A DNA stretch of 64,000 nucleotides. Source: Runella limosa DSM 17973. Lineage in GTDB: Bacteria > Bacteroidota > Bacteroidia > Cytophagales > Spirosomataceae. This document shows positions 7,814-15,490 of this stretch, piece by piece; the stretch's first letter is position 1, and every line of letters starts with the position of its first letter. A model generated the notes under the pieces. The model ran no database searches and was not told where the DNA came from. It saw only the letters and a list, made by a program, of their open reading frames with translations. Where the stretch lies: assembly GCF_000482465.1 (NCBI RefSeq), contig NZ_KI519420.1, positions 1,045,810 to 1,109,809 on the forward strand. Direction: 5' to 3'. The position numbers were made by a program, and so were the translations under genes.

Positions 7814-9492
7814 AACCAAAAGCGGCTGCCTAAACCAATTTCACTTTCGACCCCAATGTTTCCTTTTTGGGCTTCGATAAACTCTTTAGAAATAGCTAAC
7901 CCGAGTCCCGTACCTGCTTTGCTTTGGCCGTTGGAGGGCACTTGAAAGTAGCGTTCAAAGACCCGTTGTTGGTATTTGGGGTCGATGCCTTTGCCCAAGT
8001 CTTTGACCGAGAATTCAAGGTAATTAGCTTTTGAGTTGGGTTTAACTTCTACTTCAATGATTGATTTTTCGGGGCTGTGACGGATGGCGTTGGAAAGAAA
8101 GTTTAACAATACCCAAGTGGTTTTGTCCGAATCGGCTTGAACCAAAGGCAGAGTCGATGGTATCTGTACTTGAATGTCGATTTGTTTTTGTGAAGCAAAA
8201 AACTGAAGGGCTTCCACGGCGGGAGTCACGATTTCGGACGCGGAAACATTTCTAAAGTTAAGCTGAAGATTCCCCGTTTCGACTTGCGACAGGTCCAGCA
8301 GTTCCCCAGTAATTTTGAGCAACCGTTGGCTATCTTCTTGAATCTGAGTGACGAGCAGTTTTTGTTCGTCGTTAAGTTCGCCAATGCGGTCGTTTTCGAG
8401 CAATTTTAAGCTCATTTTTATACTGGAAATGGGGGTTTTAAGCTCGTGGGAAATGGTGGCTATAAAATTGGTTTTGGCGAGGTCGAGGTCATGAAACGGC
8501 GTAATGTTTTTGAGAACAATGACCTGCCCCAAGCGTTTTTCGTCGTTGGTGACTTCAAACGTTTCTTTGGAAAAATAGCTTTCTCGTTCGTTGGCAAAGA
8601 TTTTGAGTGGCTTGGCCGTCGGTTCGTCGTTGAGGAGGCTACGAAGCAAGTCGTTTTTTAGGGCAATATCGGGGGCGTACCTGCCTACAATCTGGACGGC
8701 ATCAAGCCCAAGCATGGTGGCGGCGACGGAGTTGATAAACAACAAATGATTGTGCTCATCAAGCCCGATAATCGCATCGTTCATTTGGTTGATGATGGTT
8801 TCGGTACGGCGTTTTTCAAACAACACCCTCGCCAAACTACTGTGTTCATATTCGTCGAGCTTTTGTGCCATTTGGTTAAATGCTTTGGCCATTTCGCCTA
8901 GTTCGTCGTTTCGTTCTACGCCTAGGCGCGGTTCGTAATTTTTGCGGGTAATCTCGCGTAAACCTTCAGTAAGCTGTTGAATAGGTTCGGAAATATACCG
9001 AGGGAAGTTAATAATGAACGAAAAGGCAATAAGCGCACAAAACGTAGCGATGAAAACTAGGTAGGAGTAGATTTCATCGGCTGTTTTTTTGACCTGTTCG
9101 TTTTTTTGAAAAATGGATTGCATGTTGAGTTGTACAATCGTATTCAGCTGTTTATTGATAAGCCCAATGCGAGTGCTGTCTCGGGTAGTCCGGAACGCAT
9201 TAAAATGACTACGAACTTGCCGAGTACTCTCGCCCTCTCCTGGCTCTGTAATGTTTTGTTCTTGTTGAAAAAGGGCTTGATTAAATGATTGAAAATCTTC
9301 AGATTTCCAGCTGTTTTCGTCAATAATGCCACGCATAGTACGGGCATATTCGAGTGAAATGTAGTTGTCTTTTAGGACACCTTGAGCTTCTTGAGACAGT
9401 TTTTGCAGGTACCAAGCTCCCAATCCGCCAAGGAGAAGAATGACGACGAATAAAAAGCCAAGCGCTAGGCGTAATTTTGCTTTGAGTTTCAT
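7795..9492 (-). CDS. HAMP-PAS sensor histidine kinase of the Kdp locus
   Basis: In order: TM1 (about 10-28), a periplasmic loop of about 115 residues, TM2 (about 143-163), HAMP (about 164-218), PAS (about 228-330), HisKA with phospho-acceptor His349 (SHELKTP) and HATPase_c with N468 (NAIRHSP), the DLGKGID block at 498-504 and GTGLGL at 527-532. All catalytic motifs are present. It lies at the end of the kdp gene set, behind the gene for the KdpD sensor half. KdpD is normally one polypeptide; here sensor half and kinase are separate genes, and this kinase has its own periplasmic sensing loop. The likely partner is the NtrC-type regulator at 17621-18955, although kinase and regulator lie at opposite ends of the locus. 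Confidence 0.88.
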   Translation of the reverse strand: MKLKAKLRLALGFLFVVILLLGGLGAWYLQKLSQEAQGVLKDNYISLEYARTMRGIIDENSWKSEDFQSFNQALFQQEQNITEPGEGESTRQVRSHFNAFRTTRDSTRIGLINKQLNTIVQLNMQSIFQKNEQVKKTADEIYSYLVFIATFCALIAFSFIINFPRYISEPIQQLTEGLREITRKNYEPRLGVERNDELGEMAKAFNQMAQKLDEYEHSSLARVLFEKRRTETIINQMNDAIIGLDEHNHLLFINSVAATMLGLDAVQIVGRYAPDIALKNDLLRSLLNDEPTAKPLKIFANERESYFSKETFEVTNDEKRLGQVIVLKNITPFHDLDLAKTNFIATISHELKTPISSIKMSLKLLENDRIGELNDEQKLLVTQIQEDSQRLLKITGELLDLSQVETGNLQLNFRNVSASEIVTPAVEALQFFASQKQIDIQVQIPSTLPLVQADSDKTTWVLLNFLSNAIRHSPEKSIIEVEVKPNSKANYLEFSVKDLGKGIDPKYQQRVFERYFQVPSNGQSKAGTGLGLAISKEFIEAQKGNIGVESEIGLGSRFWFQLPTA

Positions 9493-9507
9493 GGAGAGGG
9501 TTTTATT

Positions 9508-9560
9508 AAGGTCAGACGATAGTCAGACCGAAATCGTTGGTCTGACTGTCGTCTGACCTT
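9508..9560. repeat. 22-bp-arm inverted repeat between kdpD and the kinase gene
   Basis: The left arm (9508-9529) and right arm (9539-9560) are complementary with one G/A difference around a 9-base loop. Each arm contains two copies of a 7-mer, GTCAGAC on one side and GTCTGAC on the other. The right arm ends on the base next to the kdpD stop codon. It could be a terminator, a stability element or a REP-like repeat. No strong T-run follows on the minus strand. Confidence 0.8.
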
Positions 9561-10691
9561 TTAGCTAATAACGATTAAGTCGATGTCTTTGTCGGATACT
9601 TTTTGTAGTAATTTAGTAAAGAGAGAGGAGCCTGTTATGTGTTTCCAAAAGCTATCGTGAGGTTTGCCGATACAAATGGTCGTGCTGTTTTGTTTTTGTA
9701 CTATTTCAAAAATACCCTGAACGACATCGTTGTTTTTGACTCGTATAACCTCACCGCCCAGCTCGGTCGCCAACTTAAAGTTATTGATAAGGTGTCGTTG
9801 GGCAGCCAACCCAATTTTGTCCGTGTCTTCTCGGTCGGTCTGTACGTAAAGAACGCACCATTTTCCTTGATAATAACTCGCTAGTCGGGCCGTTTTGCGT
9901 AAAATTTTGCGAGCAATTTCGTGGTTAGAACTGATACAGGCCAGAAATCGTTCGGGACGAAGCCCCACTTTTTGAACGATCTCCGTTTCTACTTTTCGTT
10001 CCACTTGCGAGGCTACTTCTTTGAGCGCCAACTCCCGTAGTTGTAAGATTTTTTCGGCTTGAAAGAAGTTGGCAAGGGCAGTCTCCACTTTCGATTGATC
10101 GTAAATTTTTCCTTCCTTCAGGCGAGTGATGAGCTCGTCGGCGGTAAGGTCGATGTTTACCACTTCATTGGCTTGTTGCAGCAGGCTGTCGGGAACGGTT
10201 TCTTTTACCTCAATGCCCGTAATGTTAAATACTTCTTCGTTGAGGCTTTCCAAATGCTGAATATTGACGGCAGAAATGACGTTGATGCCCGCGTCGAGAA
10301 TATCAAGCACATCCTGCCAGCGCTTCTCATTTTTGGAGCCGTGGATATTGGTATGCGCGAGTTCGTCCACAATCACCACCTCAGGATGGATGTTCAGAAT
10401 GGCCTGAATATCCATCTCTTCCAACTCTTTCCCACGGTAAAAAACCGTCCGATGGGGTACCATCGGTAGTCCTGCGAGCAGGGCGTGGGTTTCGGCGCGG
10501 CGGTGCGTTTCGATAAACCCGATTTTAACATTGACCCCGTGCCGCAAAAGCGTGTGTGCTTCTTGCAGCATACGGAAAGTTTTTCCTACGCCAGCACTCA
10601 TGCCAATATAGACTTTAAATTTTCCTCGTTTTGACTTACGAATCAGGTCAAGGAAGTATTCAGCGTTGGGTTCGGCGGGGGGCTGAGGCAT
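9561..10691 (-). CDS. kdpD: stand-alone KdpD sensor half (KdpD-N + USP domain)
   Basis: The 376-aa protein corresponds to the cytoplasmic N-terminal half of KdpD: Walker A GMSAGVGKT at 30-38, the family block EELAHTN-like VDELAHTN near 110, and a universal-stress-protein-like domain in the last 130 residues. In E. coli this half senses K+ and ATP and in other bacteria the USP domain binds c-di-AMP. It lacks the four transmembrane helices, the GAF domain and the kinase core of full KdpD. The kinase is supplied by a separate downstream gene. The gene begins 10 bp after the porin stop, inside the kdp operon. Such split KdpD proteins are common in Bacteroidota. Confidence 0.9.
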   Translation of the reverse strand: MPQPPAEPNAEYFLDLIRKSKRGKFKVYIGMSAGVGKTFRMLQEAHTLLRHGVNVKIGFIETHRRAETHALLAGLPMVPHRTVFYRGKELEEMDIQAILNIHPEVVIVDELAHTNIHGSKNEKRWQDVLDILDAGINVISAVNIQHLESLNEEVFNITGIEVKETVPDSLLQQANEVVNIDLTADELITRLKEGKIYDQSKVETALANFFQAEKILQLRELALKEVASQVERKVETEIVQKVGLRPERFLACISSNHEIARKILRKTARLASYYQGKWCVLYVQTDREDTDKIGLAAQRHLINNFKLATELGGEVIRVKNNDVVQGIFEIVQKQNSTTICIGKPHDSFWKHITGSSLFTKLLQKVSDKDIDLIVIS

Positions 10692-10701
10692 AGCGGTTGT
10701 G

Positions 10702-11778
10702 TTAGAATGAAATAGCTAGGGAGGTGGTAAGGGCAAACGTTTGTGATATAGCCTTACCTTGCTTCTCAAAAATAGCATCTTTGCTGCTGAGTTTGCGGGC
10801 TTCCATTCGCCAAGCAACGTTTGGCAAAGGGGTGTAATCGAGGTTACACGAAAAGCCTTGCGTAATAAAACCGTGAGGGGTTGCAGTGGCAATGACGATT
10901 CCTTGTTTATCCGTATATTTTTCGGCTCTTCCTGCCAACGCGAAATGCGGTGTGAGTTGATAACGAAGTATAACGGCCCAACTAGCCCAAGAATCATACA
11001 CCGACGCTCCTGTTTGACGTTGTTCGATTCCGAAATCAACATCGGCAATCATCCCCCAGCGCTTGGTGAGTTGAAAAATGCCATAAAAGTTGTGAAAGAA
11101 ACGATTTCGGTTTGTGTCGTCGGGGCGGCTACCAACAAAGGTACTTGAATTGAAAGTTAGCTTGGACGTAGGTTTATAGGTCACTTGAGTGCCAACTGCC
11201 AACCGCGTATTTCCGTCGGGACGACGCATTTGTTGCCAGCCATTCAGTACGAGCCCCGCTAGGTACCACTTTTCGTTGGGAGAAGTATAGCCAATTTTTG
11301 CCCCAGTTTCGTAGTAAGGCGTATTGTCGGCCATAAGGCTGCGGGTTAAAGCCCAACAATCTTTGGAAACCGCACTTTCAAAGCCAATGTGCGATGAAAA
11401 CACGCCTGCATCGAGCCAAAGTTGTCGGTTTTTGGAAAGTTTAACTCCAACATTGGCTTCGTAAATGTTGCGTAAGGCGGCAGGTTCGGCTGCTAGATTA
11501 GCGTTTGAGTACGTACCTGCCATGAGCGCTACATTGGCCCGTAGTTGTTGGGAAGTGTAAGCCGCTTTCACAAAGCCTAAATTGATGTTGAACTCATTGT
11601 GACGGTTGTGGCTATAGACAAACGATGGGCGCTCATTGTGAGTAGGCTGATTGAAATCATAGCTGTAATAGGCTTCTACGTAGCCACTTATGCTAATTTT
11701 TGCCGTAGAGTCATTTTGTTGGGCAAAAAGAAGGCATGAAGGTAGCCCTGAGAATAAAGTGATTAAAAGCGTTTTCAT
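10702..11778 (-). CDS. outer-membrane porin of the BBP2/OmpL type in the kdp operon
   Basis: This 358-aa protein has a signal peptide ending near LLFAQ (about 20) and then alternating polar/aromatic beta-strands to a C-terminal strand ending in Phe (TTSLAISF), as in outer-membrane barrels. The start region (ISGYVEAYYSYDFNQP) and the repeated YETGAKIGYTS pattern fit the putative beta-barrel porin-2 family. It lies 59 bp after kdpC and 10 bp before the kdpD half gene. Its position suggests it lets K+ through the outer membrane when external K+ is scarce; that role is inference. Confidence 0.82.
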   Translation of the reverse strand: MKTLLITLFSGLPSCLLFAQQNDSTAKISISGYVEAYYSYDFNQPTHNERPSFVYSHNRHNEFNINLGFVKAAYTSQQLRANVALMAGTYSNANLAAEPAALRNIYEANVGVKLSKNRQLWLDAGVFSSHIGFESAVSKDCWALTRSLMADNTPYYETGAKIGYTSPNEKWYLAGLVLNGWQQMRRPDGNTRLAVGTQVTYKPTSKLTFNSSTFVGSRPDDTNRNRFFHNFYGIFQLTKRWGMIADVDFGIEQRQTGASVYDSWASWAVILRYQLTPHFALAGRAEKYTDKQGIVIATATPHGFITQGFSCNLDYTPLPNVAWRMEARKLSSKDAIFEKQGKAISQTFALTTSLAISF

Positions 11779-11837
11779 CTTAATTTTTGGAAAATTGCCT
11801 GATTGATAGAATAAGTGTTATATTCTACCCCTTTTGT

Positions 11838-12401
11838 TTACTTCATTTTGTCCAATGCGATATTGAGCGCTAAAATATTGACTTTTTTAGGGCCAAACAA
11901 CCCGAAGAGGGGGGCATCGGTATGCTGTTGGATGAGCGTTTTGAGTTGATTTTCAGAAAGATGTCTTAGGTTGGCGATACGAGCTACTTGAACATAGGCT
12001 GCTTGGGGCGACAAATGAGGGTCGAGTCCGCTACCTGAAGCCGTGACCAATTCGGCAGGAATGTCAGCCTTTTTGACGGAAGGGTTGTGTACTAAAAAGG
12101 TATCAATACGGGCCTGAACTTGTGCAAGGTATTCGGGGTTGGAAGGGCCTTTGTTGGAGCCGCCCGACCCCGCTGCGTTATAATCGACCGCCGAAGGGCG
12201 CGACCAGAAGTAGGCATCGTTGGTGAATTTTTGCCCAACTTTGGCAAAGCCCACCACGCGGCCGTTAAATTCGACCGTTTCACCGCGGCCTTGGGCGGGA
12301 GCTACCAACGCAGCTCCCCAAACGAGTAGGGGATATATGACGACCAATAACATAAACATTGCGAATGTCATTGAGAGTGCGGGAACGATGTGTGCTTTCA
12401 T
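11838..12401 (-). CDS. kdpC: K+-transporting ATPase subunit C
   Basis: KdpC is the single-span accessory subunit that raises ATP affinity of KdpB. From the ATG at 12401 the protein is 187 aa, the usual size, with one N-terminal transmembrane segment (about 8-30) and the conserved periplasmic blocks FWSRPSAVDYNAAGSGGSN and SGLDPHLSP. A longer frame begins 15 codons earlier, but those residues have no family match. The gene is separated from kdpB by a plus-strand toxin-antitoxin pair of about 520 bp, so the usual kdpB-kdpC overlap is lost. Confidence 0.95.
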   Translation of the reverse strand: MKAHIVPALSMTFAMFMLLVVIYPLLVWGAALVAPAQGRGETVEFNGRVVGFAKVGQKFTNDAYFWSRPSAVDYNAAGSGGSNKGPSNPEYLAQVQARIDTFLVHNPSVKKADIPAELVTASGSGLDPHLSPQAAYVQVARIANLRHLSENQLKTLIQQHTDAPLFGLFGPKKVNILALNIALDKMK

Positions 12402-12436
12402 CTTTATTTTATAATTTTGAAGAAAAGAAATTCGAC

Positions 12437-12694
12437 ATGGAAACAATCATTAAAATACGCCCATCAGAATTGACTGTTAACCTCTTAGAAAAGTTACAGT
12501 ACCTACTAAAGGGAAATGATAACTATGAGATTACCATTCAAGTGGCAGAGAAACCATCAGCTCCATTTTTACGTGTTGAGACGGACGAAGAAGCTAAAGA
12601 GCGAATTGATAAAGCGATTCAAAATGTTGAAAAAGGAGAGGAAGTAATCGCCTTTTCCTTTGATGAATTTGCGAGGTTGTCTAAATCGCTTTAA
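12437..12694 (+). CDS. antitoxin of a YoeB-type toxin-antitoxin pair
   Basis: The 85-aa acidic protein has an N-terminal beta/helix part and a C-terminal helix rich in Glu and Lys ending AFSFDEFARLSKSL, as expected for an antitoxin that folds on its toxin. It starts at the ATG at 12437; a longer frame upstream runs into the kdpC 5' end. The toxin gene follows after 3 bp. It was identified mainly through its partner; it is not a clear YefM/Phd sequence by eye, so family placement is uncertain. The pair is coded opposite to the surrounding kdp genes. Confidence 0.75.
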   Translation: METIIKIRPSELTVNLLEKLQYLLKGNDNYEITIQVAEKPSAPFLRVETDEEAKERIDKAIQNVEKGEEVIAFSFDEFARLSKSL

Positions 12695-12697
12695 TCT

Positions 12698-12955
12698 ATG
12701 CGCAATATTTATTTTGACGCTGGTGCCTACAAAGACTACGTCGAATGGTCGTATAAAAACCGTGAAATTTTCAATAAAATTAACGACCTGATTTTTGATG
12801 TAACACGAGACCCTTTTCGAGGTATTGGGAAACCCGAGCCATTGAAAGGTAACTGGGCAGGTTATTGGAGTCGTCGGATTAACAGTGAGCATCGTTTGAT
12901 TTACAAAGTTGACAATGAAAAAGTGTCCATCGTGAGCTGTCATGGTCATTATTAG
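12698..12955 (+). CDS. yoeB: YoeB-family mRNA interferase toxin
   Basis: The 85-aa protein matches the YoeB/RelE fold: an N-terminal helix pair (DYVEWSYKNREIFNKINDLI), then DPFRGIGKPEPLKGNWAGYWSRRI and a C-terminal SEHRLIYKV...SCHGHY. Candidate catalytic residues are Glu47, Arg66, His84 and Tyr85, matching the Glu/Arg/His/Tyr set of E. coli YoeB. YoeB cleaves mRNA at the ribosome. The gene follows its antitoxin by 3 bp and ends 17 bp before the kdpB stop, which is convergent. The toxin looks intact, so the module is probably active. Confidence 0.92.
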   Translation: MRNIYFDAGAYKDYVEWSYKNREIFNKINDLIFDVTRDPFRGIGKPEPLKGNWAGYWSRRINSEHRLIYKVDNEKVSIVSCHGHY

Positions 12956-12972
12956 GGAATTAGACTGTCTAG

Positions 12973-15054
12973 CTAAACAAGGCTACCCACCAATAAATCA
13001 ATGAGTTTGATGCCAATAAAAGGAATGATGAGACCGCCCATGCCATACACCAGAAGGTTGCGGCGGAGTAAGGCACTCGCTCCGATGGGTTTGTAAGCGA
13101 CTCCCTTCAACGCCAAAGGAATGAGCATCGGAATGATAATGGCATTGAAAATGACGGCCGATAAAATAGCACTCTGAGGGCTAGTAAGCTGCATGATATT
13201 AAGCGATTGTAAGGCAGGAATGGACGTCATAAACAAGGCAGGAACGATGGCAAAGTACTTGGCTACGTCGTTGGCGATGGAAAAAGTAGTGAGCGTGCCG
13301 CGCGTCATCAAGAGTTGTTTGCCAATCTCCACAATTTCAATAAGTTTCGTTGGGTCATTGTCCAAATCTACCATATTTCCCGCTTCCTTGGCCGCTTGGG
13401 TTCCGCTGTTCATGGCTACGCCTACGTCGGCTTGAGCAAGGGCAGGCGCATCGTTGGTACCGTCGCCCATCATGGCTACCAATTTCCCATTGGCTTGTTC
13501 GGCACGAATATAGTTCATCTTGTCTTCTGGCTTTGCCTCGGCAATAAAATCATCCACCCCCGCGACGGTTGCGATGTATTTGGCCGTAAGTGGATTATCG
13601 CCCGTTACCATCACCGTTTTTACCCCCATTTTACGCAACCGCTCAAAACGCTCTTGAATGCCAGGTTTGATGACATCTTGCAGCTCAATGACGCCCAATA
13701 CCCGCTCATTTTCAGAAACGACCAGCGGCGTTCCTCCGTTTGAGGCAATTTCACGTACTTTGGCTGCCGTATCTTCAGGAAAACTATTACCAGTCTGTTC
13801 GACCAATCGACGAATAGCATCCTGCGCTCCTTTTCGAATACGAAGCCCATTTGGTAAATTGACACCAGAACAACGTGTTTCCGCCGTAAAGGGGATAAAT
13901 AGCCCCCTAACCCCCAATGGGGGAATATTTGTCCCTCCATTGGGGGTTAGAGACGGTACGCCGCGCGGGCTAGCCAACTCAACAATGGACTTACCTTCGG
14001 GGGTATCGTCGGACTGAGAGGAATAAAGAGCGGCAGTGATAAATTGTTCTTTTTTAACGCCCGTAGTCGGCCAAAAGTGGGTTGCTCTACGGTTTCCGAT
14101 GGTGATGGTTCCCGTTTTGTCCAATAAGAGCGTATCTACGTCGCCAGCCGTTTCTACTGCTTTCCCTGATTTGGTAATGACATTGGCACGAAGGGCGCGA
14201 TCCATTCCTGCAATCCCAATGGCGGAGAGCAAACCACCGATGGTGGTCGGAATCAGGCAAACAAACAATGCAATGAAGGCCGAAATAGGAATGGGTGTAT
14301 TGGCATAGTCGGCAAAAGGTTTGAGCGTGACACAAACAATCACGAAGATGAGCGTAAAACCCGCCAAAAGAATGGTAAGCGCAATTTCATTGGGAGTTTT
14401 TTGGCGGGAAGCTCCTTCCACCAACGCAATCATTTTGTCCAAAAAACTTTCGCCTGGTTGGGTGGTGACTTTGACCTTGATTTGGTCGGAAAGAACTTTT
14501 GTCCCACCCGTAACCGACGATTTATCCCCGCCTGCTTCACGAATCACAGGAGCCGACTCGCCCGTGATGGCCGACTCGTCGATGGTGGCAAGCCCTTCGA
14601 TAATTTCACCATCAGCAGGAATGGCATCGCCTGCTTCACAAATAAAAATATCACCTTTGTTGAGTTGTGAAGAGCTGACTATTTGCCATTTATTACCCCC
14701 ATTGGGGGCTAGGGGGCTTATTTTTTTGGCAGGCGTTTCTTCGCGGGTTTTGCGGAGGCTATCGGCTTGCGCTTTGCCACGGGCTTCGGCTATGGCTTCG
14801 GCAAAATTGGCAAAAAGTAAGGTGGATAATAAGACGATGAATACAAGGAGATTATACGCCAAACTACCCTGAGTAGTATCACCCCCGAACCCTATTTGTA
14901 GGCAAACGAAGAACATAACCAACGTACCTAACTCAACCGTAAACATGACGGGATTACGGAAAAGAATGCGGGGGTCAAGTTTGACAAAAGATTGAATTAG
15001 AGCTGTTTTGAGCAGTTCCCCTTGAAAGAGAGAAGCGGATTGAGAACGTTTCAT
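12973..15054 (-). CDS. kdpB: K+-transporting P-type ATPase subunit B
   Basis: The 693-aa catalytic subunit has the P-type phosphorylation motif DKTGTIT, the TGES actuator motif (AITGESAP), [10 protein letters not shown] and the hinge [16 protein letters not shown], with membrane segments at the expected places. It hydrolyses ATP to drive K+ import through KdpA. Two palindromic repeat insertions lie inside the frame: a half element at about residues 113-120 (SPLAPNGG) between the second membrane segment and the actuator domain, and a full element at about 369-385 ([16 protein letters not shown]) in the nucleotide-binding domain. All catalytic motifs survive. It is flanked by plus-strand cassettes on both sides. 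Confidence 0.96.
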   Translation of the reverse strand: MKRSQSASLFQGELLKTALIQSFVKLDPRILFRNPVMFTVELGTLVMFFVCLQIGFGGDTTQGSLAYNLLVFIVLLSTLLFANFAEAIAEARGKAQADSLRKTREETPAKKISPLAPNGGNKWQIVSSSQLNKGDIFICEAGDAIPADGEIIEGLATIDESAITGESAPVIREAGGDKSSVTGGTKVLSDQIKVKVTTQPGESFLDKMIALVEGASRQKTPNEIALTILLAGFTLIFVIVCVTLKPFADYANTPIPISAFIALFVCLIPTTIGGLLSAIGIAGMDRALRANVITKSGKAVETAGDVDTLLLDKTGTITIGNRRATHFWPTTGVKKEQFITAALYSSQSDDTPEGKSIVELASPRGVPSLTPNGGTNIPPLGVRGLFIPFTAETRCSGVNLPNGLRIRKGAQDAIRRLVEQTGNSFPEDTAAKVREIASNGGTPLVVSENERVLGVIELQDVIKPGIQERFERLRKMGVKTVMVTGDNPLTAKYIATVAGVDDFIAEAKPEDKMNYIRAEQANGKLVAMMGDGTNDAPALAQADVGVAMNSGTQAAKEAGNMVDLDNDPTKLIEIVEIGKQLLMTRGTLTTFSIANDVAKYFAIVPALFMTSIPALQSLNIMQLTSPQSAILSAVIFNAIIIPMLIPLALKGVAYKPIGASALLRRNLLVYGMGGLIIPFIGIKLIDLLVGSLV
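13902..13950. repeat. coding palindromic element (full) in kdpB
   Basis: GCCCCCTAACCCCCAATGGG (from 13902) is mirrored by CCATTGGGGGTTAG (13937-13950) around a short AT core. On the coding strand it is translated as [16 protein letters not shown] without breaking the frame. It matches the full element in the exporter gene at 48972-49027. Confidence 0.85.
14695..14718. repeat. coding palindromic element (half copy) in kdpB
   Basis: ACCCCCATTGGGGGCTAGGG (from 14695) is identical in type to one arm of the element at 48972-49027. It codes for SPLAPNGG in kdpB and lies before the actuator domain. Confidence 0.8.
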
Positions 15055-15089
15055 ATTTTTTGTAATTTTGAATAAAAAATCGTTAAACC

Positions 15090-15389
15090 ATGTCTATTCA
15101 GCAGACCGAAGCATTGGTAGCCACAGTAAATGAATTGGGGTATGATTCCGTAGAAATATTTGCTCTGGAAAAAGCCAAAGAAGCCTTGCGCGCCGAAATG
15201 GCAATCTATCAGCGTGAAGTGACGGAGTTTGAACACAAGTACGGAATGAATTTTGCGTCATTTTTAGAAAAGTTTGATTCAGTAACTCAGGTTGACTTAT
15301 TTGAGAAAGAAGATGACGAAATCGAATGGAAAGCGTGTTTAAAAGCAATTACATTGGTTGAAAACAAACTAAAAACGTTAGAAGACTGA
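15090..15389 (+). CDS. small acidic helical protein, probable antitoxin component
   Basis: The 99-aa protein is almost wholly helical and acidic, with blocks [34 protein letters not shown] and [15 protein letters not shown] recall similar proteins as first genes of two-gene toxin-antitoxin-like pairs, but I cannot name the family with certainty. It lies on the plus strand between kdpB (35 bp away, divergent) and kdpA (convergent). A second reading frame overlaps its stop codon (TGATG), as in coupled pairs, but is only 33 codons long. It may therefore be an antitoxin without its partner. Confidence 0.7.
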   Translation: MSIQQTEALVATVNELGYDSVEIFALEKAKEALRAEMAIYQREVTEFEHKYGMNFASFLEKFDSVTQVDLFEKEDDEIEWKACLKAITLVENKLKTLED

Positions 15390-15490
15390 TGGCGCTACCC
15401 GATGGTACTGAAACCAACGTTCAACCTTCGGAACCAATGACACTGGAAAAAGTATTGACTTACATTATGTTACAGATCAACGTAAAGTGA
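15389..15490 (+). pseudogene. 33-codon remnant of the second gene of the pair
   Basis: The frame starts at an ATG overlapping the previous stop (TGATG) and reads [12 protein letters not shown]...LTYIMLQINVK before a TGA. The start arrangement is that of a translationally coupled partner gene, but toxins of such pairs are usually 80-120 aa. The last 14 bp (15477-15490) are shared with the 3' end of kdpA on the other strand. A deletion that joined the cassette to kdpA would explain both facts. It could instead be a chance short frame. Confidence 0.5.
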
